Shown: positions 34,139 through 44,254, counted from the stretch's first letter. The stretch is DNA of 64,000 nucleotides from Nicoliella lavandulae (GCF_037546185.1 NZ_JAWMWH010000003.1:248001-312000); one strand, 5' to 3'. Program-made: numbers and translations. Notes: a model not told the origin generated them from the sequence alone.

Positions 34139-34462
34139 TCACATAAAATTTAATAGTACCATGTAAGTAGCAGTCCCAACTAGAATCGATATCATCATAT
34201 TCCGTTTCCAAAAATGTAATCCTAAGGTTACTAACCCGGCAATGCTAGCAAACAGTGTTTTTTGGTCAACGTGTAAAATCTGATCCTTATAACAATATAC
34301 GACTAGAATACCTAATATTGCGGGAGGTAAGTAATCACCCAGATACTTTACAAATTTAGGCGTGGGCTTACCTTCTGGAAAGATTAAGAAGGGCGTAAAC
34401 CTTGTCGCCATTGTAGCTACCGATGCAATGGCAATGGTAATGATTTGTTGCATAACTGTCAT
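34139..34462 (-). CDS. azlD: branched-chain amino acid exporter subunit AzlD
   Basis: 107 residues, about four membrane segments, with TMATRFTPFLIFPEGKPTP at the N-terminus as in AzlD proteins. Partner of AzlC in export of branched-chain amino acids. The ATG overlaps the azlC stop by 4 bases (ATGA). Confidence 0.85.
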   Translation of the reverse strand: MTVMQQIITIAIASVATMATRFTPFLIFPEGKPTPKFVKYLGDYLPPAILGILVVYCYKDQILHVDQKTLFASIAGLVTLGLHFWKRNMMISILVGTATYMVLLNFM

Positions 34463-35142
34463 TTGACCATCTCCCGTCTGTATTTAATGGCAAGGGTAAT
34501 GACCATCATTACCAATGCAACGATTAGAAAATATTGTGGACCAACGATGAATAGTGCTAGGACCGTCCAAATAATTCCAGTGATGGAACTGAAATGACTC
34601 TTTTCACTTATAAATTGATTAGCGAATAAGACAATGAACAGTGCCGTCATTACAAAATCAAGACCTGGTAGTTTGATCGTGATTAAGCCACCTAACACCC
34701 CACCTAAAAAAGCACCAGAAACCCAGTAACAATAATCAAGGACGGTAACGTAGAACATAAATTCCTTATGATCGATTCCTTTAGGGACCTTTGTGGCATA
34801 GTTGATGGCAAAGGTCTCATCACACATCCCAAAGATCATAAAGAACTTTTTCTTACCGGTTCCCTTATATTGCTCGAGCATTGAGATTGCGTAGAATAGA
34901 TGACGTGAGTTTATAATTAGTGTTAGGATCAATGCTAACCATGGGTTAAATTTACCCAATAGTAAGTTCCCAATCACAAATTCAACGGAACCACCAAAAA
35001 TGGTGGCGGCCATTAAAGTGGGGTAAATAAAGTTGAACCCCAGTTGATGCATGTAAATTCCATATGTAGTCCCTAAGAAGATAAATCCCGTCATGATGGG
35101 GATTGTAGCTTTAAAAGCATACTTGAACGTTGGCTGATTCAT
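34459..35142 (-). CDS. azlC: branched-chain amino acid exporter subunit AzlC
   Basis: 227 residues, polytopic. FKATIPIMTGFIFLGTTYGI and INSRHLFYAISML are typical of the AzlC/YgaZ family. I use the ATG at 35142 (AGGAAG upstream) over the GTG at 35151, which touches the ribosome site. Divergent from a MocR-type regulator 100 bases away, which probably controls it. Confidence 0.88.
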   Translation of the reverse strand: MNQPTFKYAFKATIPIMTGFIFLGTTYGIYMHQLGFNFIYPTLMAATIFGGSVEFVIGNLLLGKFNPWLALILTLIINSRHLFYAISMLEQYKGTGKKKFFMIFGMCDETFAINYATKVPKGIDHKEFMFYVTVLDYCYWVSGAFLGGVLGGLITIKLPGLDFVMTALFIVLFANQFISEKSHFSSITGIIWTVLALFIVGPQYFLIVALVMMVITLAIKYRREMVK

Positions 35143-35246
35143 ACTTATCACTTCCTCATTAATTATATTTTTAATTATAAATCATAAATGAGTACAATCA
35201 ATGATATAATTGTACTCATTACAATAAACTGGAATGAGGAATGCAT

Positions 35247-36653
35247 ATGTCAATTAATGTATTTACCGACTATCCACTTAGTTGGCGCCCGGATAAGCGT
35301 AAATTAACGCGGCCATATTATAAGTCACTAGTGGCAGCCCTAAAGCAAGCCGTTGCTAGCGGCGAATTATTGCCAGACACTAAGTTGCCACCCCAACGTG
35401 AATTGGCTGACTTTTTAGACATTGGGTTTGCAACGGTAACCCGGGCATATCAATTAAGCCAAAAGTTAGGCATCACGTATGGAATCGTGGGTCGCGGCAC
35501 CTACATTGCAAAGAACGTTAATGGTCCGCAAACCATCACTGCAAGTGCTATTAAGGATACCATTGAGTTAGGCTTCAACGCATCATTTGAAAGCAATAAT
35601 CATATGATTCAAAAGACGATTCAATCAGTGGCTAATCAAGTTCAGTTGACGACTTTATTGAATTATGATGAACCAACGGGAATGGCTAAGCATAAATTAA
35701 TTGCCAGTAATTACTTAAGTCGGATTGGGATGCATGCGAATAAAGAGACCACGATGATTACATCTGGCGGCCAAAACGCATTGACGGTCGTGATGCTTAG
35801 TTTATTTAACAGCGGTGACAAAATTGCAGTAGATAAGTTTACGTATGCTAATTTTATTGAACTGGCTCGGATGAAGGGAATTGAATTAGTGCCAATCGAT
35901 GGGGATGAATTTGGGATGCTACCAGCAAAACTAGTTCAGCAGTGTCAATCAAAGGCAATCCAAGGAATTTATTTAATGCCTGATTATGCTAATCCAACAG
36001 CGACTCTAATGCCCAATGAGCGGCGAGTGGCCTTAGCGAAAGTGATTGCTCAATACCAGTTAATATTAATTGAAGATGACTACCTTAACTTCTTGAATTT
36101 ATATCGGGACCATCCCTTAACGAAACTGAGTCAATTAGTGCCTGCCCAGAGTATTTATATCTGTAGTATGTCTAAACCGCTAGTTTCAGGACTACGGGTC
36201 GCATTTATCCGCGTTGCTGATCAATTTAAGTTAGCAGTGAAAAATGCCATTTTTAACGTTAACGTAAAAACATCGGCATTGGATACAGAAATTATTACTA
36301 AGGCGCTGCAAAACGGAAGTGCCCGTAAAATTATGAACAGTAAGATTCAAATGGTGGTAGCTGCTAATCAGATTTTTAATCGGGTGTTTGGGTTTACTGA
36401 TCATCCGCATGATTATCGATTCTTTCGAACGATACCGGTCACTAACCGCGTTAGTGGGGCGAAGATTGAAGCAACATTGTTAAACGATGGAATTCATGTG
36501 ATTCATTCTGATAAGACATTGGTCGGGAGTGCTACTGATGATTGCTTCATTAGAGTTTCGTTGACTTCGTTGGCTAGTGGGGATGAATTGAAACGCGCGT
36601 TGATTAAATTAAAAGCAGCGTTAGTTCGGCATAAATTTACGTTAGCTGTTTGA
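35247..36653 (+). CDS. MocR-type regulator (GntR helix-turn-helix plus aminotransferase-like domain)
   Basis: 468 residues. Winged HTH at about 20-85 (LPPQRELADFLDIGFATVTRAYQLS) and a class I aminotransferase-like domain with the PLP lysine in ICSMSKPLVSG (about residue 314). Such proteins sense PLP or amino acids and regulate neighbouring genes; here azlCD is divergent. The ATG at 35247 is 8 bases after AGGA and is preferred over the ATG at 35241. Confidence 0.87.
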   Translation: MSINVFTDYPLSWRPDKRKLTRPYYKSLVAALKQAVASGELLPDTKLPPQRELADFLDIGFATVTRAYQLSQKLGITYGIVGRGTYIAKNVNGPQTITASAIKDTIELGFNASFESNNHMIQKTIQSVANQVQLTTLLNYDEPTGMAKHKLIASNYLSRIGMHANKETTMITSGGQNALTVVMLSLFNSGDKIAVDKFTYANFIELARMKGIELVPIDGDEFGMLPAKLVQQCQSKAIQGIYLMPDYANPTATLMPNERRVALAKVIAQYQLILIEDDYLNFLNLYRDHPLTKLSQLVPAQSIYICSMSKPLVSGLRVAFIRVADQFKLAVKNAIFNVNVKTSALDTEIITKALQNGSARKIMNSKIQMVVAANQIFNRVFGFTDHPHDYRFFRTIPVTNRVSGAKIEATLLNDGIHVIHSDKTLVGSATDDCFIRVSLTSLASGDELKRALIKLKAALVRHKFTLAV

Positions 36654-36759
36654 TCGTTGTTGTTGACTACATCATTAACAAATAAAACGAGGCACTTTAA
36701 GTGACAATGTTATGATAATGACTATAATAATAGGTAATTAAATTTAAGGAGTGGGTGAA

Positions 36760-36966
36760 ATGAGTTTAGATAATGAAAAAGATAAATTAGCTGGAAAAGC
36801 TACTGAATTAAAAGGTAAAGTAACTGGTGATAAAGCCGAAGAAGCAAAGGGTAAAGCAGAAGGCTTTTTAGGCAAAGCCAAGGACTTTGTTGATGAAACG
36901 GTAGACAAAGCTAAGGATAAGTTTGACCACAAAGATGATCAAGACCAATCTGACGATAATAAATAA
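36760..36966 (+). CDS. CsbD family stress protein
   Basis: 68 residues, very hydrophilic, with repeated Lys-Ala-Glu-Gly units (DKLAGKATELKGKVTGDKAE) of the CsbD-like family, general stress proteins of unknown mechanism. AAGGAG at 36746-36751 fits the ATG at 36760; an in-frame GTG at 36751 overlaps it. Monocistronic with its own terminator. Confidence 0.85.
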   Translation: MSLDNEKDKLAGKATELKGKVTGDKAEEAKGKAEGFLGKAKDFVDETVDKAKDKFDHKDDQDQSDDNK

Positions 36967-36969
36967 TTA

Positions 36970-37010
36970 AAAATCCACTTAGTGTCGTTAGTGACACTGG
37001 TGGATTTTTT
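36970..37010 (+). terminator. terminator after the CsbD gene
   Basis: AAAATCCAC pairs with GTGGATTTT around an inner AGTGTC/GACACT stem, then TTTTTT. The next gene's ribosome site follows within a few bases. Confidence 0.85.
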
Positions 37011-37026
37011 GCTAGGAGGCATTATT

Positions 37027-37602
37027 TTGTTAAAAATTGAACGGATTTATTCCAAGCCCTTTGATTTAGACGGCTATCGGATCTTAGTGGATCGTAAATG
37101 GGCCCGGGGCATTTCTAAAGCGGATGCCAAATTAGATCAATGGGAAAAAGCGATTGCTCCATCTACTGAGTTGCGAGAATGGTTCAACCATATTGATGAT
37201 CGATTCGATGAATTTGAGCGTAAATACATTGATGAATTGAAGCAAAATCCAGCTACTGATGATTTTGTTAAGCTAGTTGCTAAAAAGCTTCAATCTGGCG
37301 ATGTGATTTTACTATATGGCGCCAAGAATACCGCCCACAATAATGCCGTCGTTTTAAAACACTATTTAACCGAACGGCTTCATTTAACTAGTCGTGATGA
37401 CCATTCGCTAATTAACTTACTTTATAACGATGGGCAAACCAATCACGATAAGCGGTTGAACGCAGCAATTGATTGGTTAGGCAATCATCCAGACGTAATT
37501 GACAAGTATAATTTAAGCATTAATGGTGATAAATTATACGAGGGCTCGAAAACAAAGGCACTAAGTCATCAAGAACTGCTAGCATTGATCACTAAGGACT
37601 AA
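37027..37602 (+). CDS. DUF488 family protein with C-terminal extension
   Basis: 191 residues from TTG 37027, chosen because AGGAGG sits at 37014-37019. Residues 1-115 form a DUF488 domain (RILVDRKWARGISKADAKLDQWEKAIAPS; DVILLYGAKNTAHNNAVVLK), whose biochemical role is unknown. The last 75 residues (from NLLYNDGQTNHDKRLNAA) are beyond the usual DUF488 length and I cannot assign them. Confidence 0.8.
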   Translation: MLKIERIYSKPFDLDGYRILVDRKWARGISKADAKLDQWEKAIAPSTELREWFNHIDDRFDEFERKYIDELKQNPATDDFVKLVAKKLQSGDVILLYGAKNTAHNNAVVLKHYLTERLHLTSRDDHSLINLLYNDGQTNHDKRLNAAIDWLGNHPDVIDKYNLSINGDKLYEGSKTKALSHQELLALITKD

Positions 37603-37605
37603 TGA

Positions 37606-37650
37606 TAATCCATTAATGCATTTTTATGGGATGCAATTAATGGATTATTT
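37606..37650 (+). terminator. terminator after the DUF488 gene
   Basis: TAATCCATTAATGCA pairs with TGCAATTAATGGATTA (one bulge) across TTTTTATGGGA; the T run is short. Confidence 0.7.
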
Positions 37651-37731
37651 AGTATCCAAAATATTAAAATATTTCTATGATTAAAAAATAATGGTAATAT
37701 GATTATAATATTTTAATATAGGAGCGATGTT

Positions 37732-39015
37732 ATGGATCAAGCAGTACCTTCAGATAATATGCCAACGATTACCAATCGAGAATCGAAGGCCCAATTGATT
37801 AAAGCTGCGGCTAGTAATTTAATTAGTGCTTTGACTGGGGACATGTTCTCGATGGCAATGGGATTGATGTTATTGGATCGAACCCATTCACCGATTAGCT
37901 TTGGAATCGATATGATTATTACGCCCATTGTCTCATTATTATTAATGGTCCCAATTGGTAATTTAGTTGATACATATAAGCATAAGCATATTTTGATTGT
38001 CAGTTCAGCCCTGCGAATCTTATTAATTGCCTTGTTTTACTTTACGTTACCACTGTTTCCCAAGAACACGATTTTGATTCCGGTGGTAATACTATTATCT
38101 GGGATTTCTGTTTCCGTTAATATTAATTCGACTTGTTATAATTCAGCAGTGCATGAACTGGTCAACAGTAATAATATTCAAAAATTGAATTCATTGACCC
38201 AAAGTGCGATGGCGTTATCGATGGTAGTGTCACCATTAATTTCAGTTGGGGTGTATAGCCTGTTAGGCTTTGATTTTTTCATCTTAATAGAAATTGCATC
38301 AAATTTAATTTCATTTTGTATTATGTTATCAATGAAGTTCCACTACTTTACTGAGCATAAGGAACAACCAAGTCATGAACAGTCACAATTGCATAAGTTT
38401 AAATTAGCAATAGACTACATTAAAAAAATCAAGGTAATTAAATATGTTATTTTGATCGGGTTGGTATTTAACTTTTTCTACGCGGCAATTTCAATTGGGT
38501 TACCCTATGTCATTAAGGTCCAACTGCACTTAGGCAACGGTCCGCTAGGGATTATGAATTCATTATTTGCTTTTGGTTTTCTTGCCGGTAGCGTGCTTAG
38601 CATGGCAATGAGCAATGTTAAATATAAGTATAAGTTTGTCTTGCCGGTCGCATTGTTCAACTTGTTATTTATTTTATTAGGATTTATTTTAATGCAAAAA
38701 CCAACAGCACTGACCTTGAATATATTAGGTGGGGCGTTAGTTGCATTCATGGCCCTTATCGCATCGTTACTTAATGTTGCGGTTCAAGTCTTTATCCAAA
38801 AGAATGTAGAAAATAGTATGTTGGGTCGAATCAATTCGTTGTTAGTTGCAATCAATACCTCGAGCATGCCAGTTGGAATCGTTGTATTTACTTTTATTTT
38901 CGATGTGGCGTCCAATGGAGGAGTCGTTTATCTGGTAAGTGGGATTATCATGATGATATATACATTTATCTTTATTCCATCGTTACTAAGCTTTTTCAAA
39001 CAAAAGGGAATTTAA
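37732..39015 (+). CDS. MFS transporter
   Basis: 427 residues with about 12 membrane segments. VGNLVDTYKHKHILIVSS between helices 2 and 3 corresponds to the MFS loop motif. Resembles the MFS_3/enterobactin-exporter-like group of Firmicutes efflux proteins; no substrate can be inferred. AGGAGCG ribosome site; ends at a bidirectional terminator. Confidence 0.85.
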   Translation: MDQAVPSDNMPTITNRESKAQLIKAAASNLISALTGDMFSMAMGLMLLDRTHSPISFGIDMIITPIVSLLLMVPIGNLVDTYKHKHILIVSSALRILLIALFYFTLPLFPKNTILIPVVILLSGISVSVNINSTCYNSAVHELVNSNNIQKLNSLTQSAMALSMVVSPLISVGVYSLLGFDFFILIEIASNLISFCIMLSMKFHYFTEHKEQPSHEQSQLHKFKLAIDYIKKIKVIKYVILIGLVFNFFYAAISIGLPYVIKVQLHLGNGPLGIMNSLFAFGFLAGSVLSMAMSNVKYKYKFVLPVALFNLLFILLGFILMQKPTALTLNILGGALVAFMALIASLLNVAVQVFIQKNVENSMLGRINSLLVAINTSSMPVGIVVFTFIFDVASNGGVVYLVSGIIMMIYTFIFIPSLLSFFKQKGI

Positions 39016-39020
39016 AAATA

Positions 39021-39071
39021 AAAAATAGCTCTAATTAGGATCCATATGGTTCCTAGTTAGAGCTATTTTTA
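39021..39071. terminator. bidirectional terminator between MFS and CadD genes
   Basis: AAAAATAGCTCTAA pairs with TTAGAGCTATTTTT around an inner TAGGA/TCCTA stem. Confidence 0.9.
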
Positions 39072-39689
39072 TGAATTAATAACCAAGTGCACTATGGTGC
39101 CAAAAGTGTTGGCTTCAATCATGATGAATAGGCCAATTCCAATATAAACGATGGCCGTAAAAATATCACCATATCGATCCAATAGTTTGGCTACGATGGG
39201 GATGTTGATAAATAGTAATGCTAAGCCAAAGAAAACGGTTAACATGATTAAAAACGTGACTAAGATGATTAATAATGAATGCCATTGGTTAATTTGGGCG
39301 AAGATAGGCACATAAATCCCGATATTATCAGCGCCACAGGTAGTAATGGTAATGATGGCGACGTTAAGTACCAAGTGGCGTTTGGATAATCTTTTGACTA
39401 CTTGTTCGTGTTCATCTTCATCACCTAGTTTAGTTAGGATAATGATCCCGATGATAATGGGGATGATGCCTAACAGGCCTAAGATCCAATCCGCAGGAAT
39501 CAGCTTCGCACTAAACGATAGAGCTAAACTAGTGGCCACTAATACAATTGTGCCAATTAAGTCACCCCAATATACTTTGATGCGCTCAGTAGTGGTTTGG
39601 TTAAATGCTAAGACTGTCATTAGGATTAAGATATAATCGATACCGGTTGAGATGTAGGCAGTAATTCCAGTCATAATGGAATTAAACAT
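39069..39689 (-). CDS. cadmium resistance transporter family protein (CadD-like)
   Basis: 206 residues, five to six membrane segments, with the family's TGIDYILILMTVLA (segment 1) and TTCGADNIGIYVPIF (about residue 118) carrying conserved polar and Cys residues. CadD proteins export or bind divalent cations and relate to LysE exporters. Start at 39689 has AGAGGAGA at a good distance; the ATG at 39695 overlaps it. No CadX-type regulator is next to it. Confidence 0.8.
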   Translation of the reverse strand: MFNSIMTGITAYISTGIDYILILMTVLAFNQTTTERIKVYWGDLIGTIVLVATSLALSFSAKLIPADWILGLLGIIPIIIGIIILTKLGDEDEHEQVVKRLSKRHLVLNVAIITITTCGADNIGIYVPIFAQINQWHSLLIILVTFLIMLTVFFGLALLFINIPIVAKLLDRYGDIFTAIVYIGIGLFIMIEANTFGTIVHLVINS

Positions 39690-39823
39690 ATGCATTCTCC
39701 TCTTTATATGTTAATTATTTCATATGTAAATGTTAACATATGTTTATGCATAAGTAAATTCGTCATGATTTAAAATCACCAACCAAAAAAGATTGAAAAT
39801 GCCCTTAGCATCTTCAATCTTTT

Positions 39824-41143
39824 TTAGTCGAGTGGAATTTGGATTTCAAAAATCGTTCCCTTTGGTTGTTGGTCACGAACTAATATTTTACCGTGGTGTT
39901 CGTCTACGATCCATTTAGCAATGGCTAATCCTAATCCATGACCACCAGTCGTTGGGGTTCTAGATGTATCGGTTCGATAGAATCGTTCAAAGATGTGTTG
40001 TTTATCGTCATCAGGGATGCGTTCACCAGTGTTGCTGATGCGAATGGTGAAGTTTCGTTCATCATTTAACACGGTGATTCCCACGCTATCACCAGGTTGC
40101 GTATATTTAAATGCATTATCAAAAATAATGGTGACTAATTGGCGAATTAGATCCGGGTCAATGTCTGCTTGCTGATCAGTCTCGATCCAGGAAGTAAAGG
40201 CCTTGTTCTGACTAGCCGCAATTTCAGCATATGGCTTAATAATGGATTGGAACCAAGGCTTTAAGTCGATGGATTGCTTCTTGATTTGAATGATGTCAGA
40301 GTCTGAACGTGCAAGGGTCAATAAACGATCGGTTAAGATCTTTAGGTGTCGTGTCTCATTTAAAGTTGTTGAAACAGCGTCGATCTCACTTAAAATCGTA
40401 GCCTTAGGTTTAGTTAACATGGCTTCCATTTGATTTTGAATTACGGTCAACGGGGTCCGTAGTTCGTGAGCCGCGTTGGAACTAAATTCACGTTGCCGTT
40501 CCCATGACTTGATGATGGGCTTCATACTGGATTTAGATAGTAAAAATGCCACAGCAATCGCTAATAACCAAAAGACAAATAATGTAATGATTAATGCGTT
40601 TTTAAAACTGTTGATTGCTAGTAAATCGCTATCCACGTTTTCTAGGATCAAAACATATTTACCAGCGGTTCGTTCGTCAGGAGCTGATTTGGGCACCTTA
40701 ACTAGGAGGGAACGAAAATGACTAACGATTCCGTTATAGGTCAACGTCATGTCTTGAATTTTATTGACGGTCCTGGGGTTTAATTGGACCTTACTAAATA
40801 ATTGATAGGTCCGATTCCCCAGTGCCGCTGCATTTTGAATTTTACCATTATTGTTGAAAATAATTTCATTAGTTCGAAAGGGACTATTTAATGAAGGGGC
40901 TTGTGAAAAGTCACGGCCATTCTTAAAAATGGGTGGATTTTTCTTCCAATTAGGGTCTGGCTGGGGACTTTTAAGCATTTGTTCCTTTTGGACTTGTAAA
41001 CTATGGTCAATGTTACGGTAAATAGACTGGCTAAAGAATAGGTAAATGATTAACCCTAAGCTTAAAAAGATAATGGCAAAGGCAATCAGTTCCTTAATGA
41101 ATAACTTTAGCTGTTGTTTTTGGTGGGGATTAGCTGTTTTCAT
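39824..41143 (-). CDS. two-component sensor histidine kinase
   Basis: 439 residues. Membrane segments at about 13-34 and 184-205 flank an extracytoplasmic sensor domain of 150 residues rich in Pro and Asn. The H-box is in SNAAHELRTPLTV (phospho-His about 227), N-box FDNAFKYT (about 340), G-boxes GHGLGLAIAKW. Starts 3 bases after the response regulator stop. The pair is divergent from the GT39/GT2 genes and probably controls them. Confidence 0.92.
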   Translation of the reverse strand: MKTANPHQKQQLKLFIKELIAFAIIFLSLGLIIYLFFSQSIYRNIDHSLQVQKEQMLKSPQPDPNWKKNPPIFKNGRDFSQAPSLNSPFRTNEIIFNNNGKIQNAAALGNRTYQLFSKVQLNPRTVNKIQDMTLTYNGIVSHFRSLLVKVPKSAPDERTAGKYVLILENVDSDLLAINSFKNALIITLFVFWLLAIAVAFLLSKSSMKPIIKSWERQREFSSNAAHELRTPLTVIQNQMEAMLTKPKATILSEIDAVSTTLNETRHLKILTDRLLTLARSDSDIIQIKKQSIDLKPWFQSIIKPYAEIAASQNKAFTSWIETDQQADIDPDLIRQLVTIIFDNAFKYTQPGDSVGITVLNDERNFTIRISNTGERIPDDDKQHIFERFYRTDTSRTPTTGGHGLGLAIAKWIVDEHHGKILVRDQQPKGTIFEIQIPLD

Positions 41144-41145
41144 GG

Positions 41146-41832
41146 TTAATCCTCCGTTTCAAATAGGTATCCAACCCCGCGAACGGTTTTAATTGGTTGG
41201 TTGGTCAGCGCTTTTTTAATTTTTTTGCGTAGGTTACTCATGTATACTTCAACGACCGTTAACGTGGTTTCAGAATCAAATCCCCATAGACGATCAAAAA
41301 TCTGATCCTTGGTGATGATAATATCTGGGTTTTGTAAGAAGTAGATCAATAAGTCGTATTCCTTTCCGTTTAGCTGTACGGCTTCACCGTTAATGGTAAT
41401 CGTATGGTTACTTAAGTCCGCATGAAAGGGCCCAACAGTTAGTTGATTGTTATCACCTAAGTGGCCGGTGCGTTTAAGTAATGCTTTTACGCGGAGCAAT
41501 AACTCTTCACGGTGAAAGGGCTTGGTTAAATAGTCATCGGCGCCGTTGGAAAACCCTTGGACCTTATCGGCAATGGTGTCCTTAGCAGTTAAAATTAACA
41601 CAGGAAAGTTGATTTGATCTTCGGTTCGCCAGTGTTTTAAAACATCGTACCCATTTTTTTCGGGTAGCATTAAATCTAAAATAGCAATGTCATAAATATT
41701 ATCTTGGCCCATTTGTTGGCCAGTAAGTCCGTCGTTGGCAATCGTCACATCACCTAGGGGCTCTAAGAAACTAGCGATGCTCTTTGCTAATGGAATGTCG
41801 TCTTCAACGATCAATATTTGTAAGTTTTGCAT
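41146..41832 (-). CDS. OmpR-family response regulator
   Basis: 228 residues. Receiver domain with Asp in AILDLMLPEKNG (about residue 53), Thr in LTAKD and Lys in YLTKPF; winged-helix DNA-binding domain in the C-terminal half (YDLLIYFLQNPDIIITKDQ). First gene of the pair, 135 bases from the divergent GT39 gene. AGGAGGAATT is its ribosome site. Confidence 0.93.
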   Translation of the reverse strand: MQNLQILIVEDDIPLAKSIASFLEPLGDVTIANDGLTGQQMGQDNIYDIAILDLMLPEKNGYDVLKHWRTEDQINFPVLILTAKDTIADKVQGFSNGADDYLTKPFHREELLLRVKALLKRTGHLGDNNQLTVGPFHADLSNHTITINGEAVQLNGKEYDLLIYFLQNPDIIITKDQIFDRLWGFDSETTLTVVEVYMSNLRKKIKKALTNQPIKTVRGVGYLFETED

Positions 41833-41967
41833 TCAAATTCCTCCTAATTCCAACCCCTATTTTAACCAATAACCAAATAAATATCATTTTTATTTTGATT
41901 TTTAAGGTTAATTTATGGTTGGGGTTCTAAACTATGGTTATTCAATTCGAAAGGAGCATGATGTGAA
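41833..41967. promoter_or_regulatory. divergent control region with repeated GGTTA/GGTTGG elements
   Basis: Plus strand carries TATGGTT twice (near 41915 and 41934) with GGTTAA and GGGGTTC between; the minus strand reads GGTTATTGG and GGGGTTGG near 41854-41875. Spaced direct repeats like these are typical OmpR-type sites, so autoregulation and control of the GT39/GT2 genes is plausible. Confidence 0.4.
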
Positions 41968-44235
41968 ATGCCAGATCAATCAAATCAAGTTGAAGAAACA
42001 CGAGCTGAGCATCACGATGCAAAAGCGCTGCATAAGCGATTTAGACTCGATTGGTTCTTAGTAGCCACGTTAGTCATCGCATTAATATTATATACATGGA
42101 AAATATGGGAGGCCGGAAGCGCGAACGACTTCTATACGTCAGCCATTACTAGTATGACCCAGAGTTTTAAGAACTTCTGGTACGCTAGTTTTGATCCCGC
42201 TGGATATATTACGGTCGATAAGCCTCCAGTAGCCCTATGGTTCATGGCAATTAGTGCTAAGATCTTTGGGGTTCACCAATGGAGTGTCGTTCTCCCATCC
42301 GTCCTCTTCGGGCTTGGTTCGGTCTACTTAATGTACCGGTTGGTTAAGCCCAAGTTTGGTCGGGTCGCTGGTAACTTAGCAGCCTTTGCAATGACGATTA
42401 CGCCAATTGCAGTGGCTGACTCTAGAACTAATAATATGGATGCAACGTTAGTTTACTTCCTATTATTAGCAATCTACATGCTCGTTAAAGCAATCGATAA
42501 TCAAAAGCTACGTTACTTAGTTCTTAGTTTTTCCATTATCGGGATTGCATTTAATGTTAAAATGTTACAAGCATTTATGATTTTACCAGGAATGCTATTA
42601 TTCTATTGGTTAGCATCCCACTTTAACTGGAAGAAGAAATTAGCTCATCTTTCAGTAGCATCCGTTGCGTTAGTTGTATTTACGCTCATCTGGCCATTGT
42701 CAGTTGACCTAACGCCTGCTAGTCAACGGCCTTATGAAGGTGGTTCTGAACACAACTCCGTATTAGAATTAGCCTTTGGTTACAACGGAACGGAACGGCT
42801 CTTAGGTCAAACGACCGGAACTGGTGGTGCCTTCCCAGGAATGGGTAGCAACAGTAAGTCTAAGACTGGTAACATGCCAGGTGGTCAACCTGGTTCAAGC
42901 AAGTCAACTAAGGGCATGCAAATGCCTGGTAACGGTAAGACTGGCAATTTCCCTGGCAATGCTAAAAATGGTAGAGCTGGTAACATGCCAGGTGGTAATC
43001 GTCGCGGTGGCGGCGGTGGAATGGGTGGCGCTGGTGGTGCCTTTAACATCGGTACTGCAGGTCCACTTCGGTTATTCCAAGATCAACTAGGACCTCAAAT
43101 TAGTTGGTTATTACCATTCTCGATCGTTGGATTAATTAGTGCCTTTGCTTACTTCCTTGACCGGAAGCGGAAGTGGTACCAATTAACTGAAAAACAAAAA
43201 CACCTCGTTATGTGGACGGGTTGGTTAGTGCCAGTCGGCGGATTCTTCTCCGTTGCTAGTTTCTTCCACCCATACTACACGATCATGTTAGCCCCACCAA
43301 TTGCAGCATTGACTGGAATTGGGGTCGTTACAATGTACAAACAACTTAAAGCAGCAACTTGGAAAGATTGGAAGCGTTACTTACTTCCATTCGCAATCGT
43401 CGTAACGGCAGCCTTACAAGCATGGTACGTAAGCAGCTACTACGTATGGGCAACTTGGTTGCTCATCATCGCCGGAATTGTATTCGCAGCATTACTATTG
43501 ATCAAGCCTGGTAAACAACTAAAGACGCTTACCATCGGTGGAATGATTTCAATTATGTTAGCGCCTGCATTTTGGTCCATGACACCAGCGATTGCTGGTG
43601 AATCAGCTGCCATTCCTACCGCCGGTCCAGATCTACTAAGTAGTAACGGCCAAGGTGGTGCTGGTGGTGGAATCGGTGATGGAAGTGTGAACTCAAAATT
43701 ACTTTCATACCTTGAAAAACACCAAGGCAGTGCTAAGTACCTCTTTGCAACTGATGATTCCGGAACCGCAGCTCCATACATTATCAAGACTGGTAAGGCA
43801 GTCATGGCAATGGGTGGATTTAACGGAACTGACCCTGCAATGACTCTAACTAAGTTCAAACAATTAGTTAAGAGCGGTCAACTTAAGTACTACTACTCAG
43901 GCGGTAAGTCTGGTTCTTCCAATAGTGCAATCATTAATTGGATCAAGAAGTACGCCACTAAGGTTAAGGCTAGTGAATACGGTGGTTCAACGACCACTAC
44001 GACTGGTTCAACTAGCAAGAAGACGAATGGTCAATCCATGGGTCAAATGCCTACAAATGGTGGTAAAATGAATGGTAAGATGTCTGGTAAGCCAAGCATG
44101 AAACCAAGTGGCAATAAGATGCCATCAACGAAGAGTTCTAATAAGAATAACACCCAACAACAAATGCCTACTGGTGGCGGTATGATGGGTGGTAATAGCG
44201 GAACCCTTTACGATTTATCAACAATATACAAATAA
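41968..44235 (+). CDS. GT39 family glycosyltransferase (ArnT/YkcB-like) with Gly/Met-rich inserts
   Basis: 755 residues, polytopic. The N-terminal catalytic loop is SFDPAGYITVDKPPVALWFM (Asp-Lys-Pro-Pro motif of PMT_2/ArnT-type, lipid-linked sugar donors). An outside loop (about 290-355) is rich in Gly, Met, Asn and Pro (repeats such as NMPGG), and the last 100 residues are again Gly/Met/Lys/Ser-rich. Paired with a GT2 enzyme as in Bacillus ykcB-ykcC, so it likely transfers a sugar from undecaprenyl-phosphate to a wall polymer outside the membrane. AAAGGAG ribosome site. Confidence 0.85.
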   Translation: MPDQSNQVEETRAEHHDAKALHKRFRLDWFLVATLVIALILYTWKIWEAGSANDFYTSAITSMTQSFKNFWYASFDPAGYITVDKPPVALWFMAISAKIFGVHQWSVVLPSVLFGLGSVYLMYRLVKPKFGRVAGNLAAFAMTITPIAVADSRTNNMDATLVYFLLLAIYMLVKAIDNQKLRYLVLSFSIIGIAFNVKMLQAFMILPGMLLFYWLASHFNWKKKLAHLSVASVALVVFTLIWPLSVDLTPASQRPYEGGSEHNSVLELAFGYNGTERLLGQTTGTGGAFPGMGSNSKSKTGNMPGGQPGSSKSTKGMQMPGNGKTGNFPGNAKNGRAGNMPGGNRRGGGGGMGGAGGAFNIGTAGPLRLFQDQLGPQISWLLPFSIVGLISAFAYFLDRKRKWYQLTEKQKHLVMWTGWLVPVGGFFSVASFFHPYYTIMLAPPIAALTGIGVVTMYKQLKAATWKDWKRYLLPFAIVVTAALQAWYVSSYYVWATWLLIIAGIVFAALLLIKPGKQLKTLTIGGMISIMLAPAFWSMTPAIAGESAAIPTAGPDLLSSNGQGGAGGGIGDGSVNSKLLSYLEKHQGSAKYLFATDDSGTAAPYIIKTGKAVMAMGGFNGTDPAMTLTKFKQLVKSGQLKYYYSGGKSGSSNSAIINWIKKYATKVKASEYGGSTTTTTGSTSKKTNGQSMGQMPTNGGKMNGKMSGKPSMKPSGNKMPSTKSSNKNNTQQQMPTGGGMMGGNSGTLYDLSTIYK

Positions 44236-44254
44236 ACTAACAGGAGGTTAGGGC

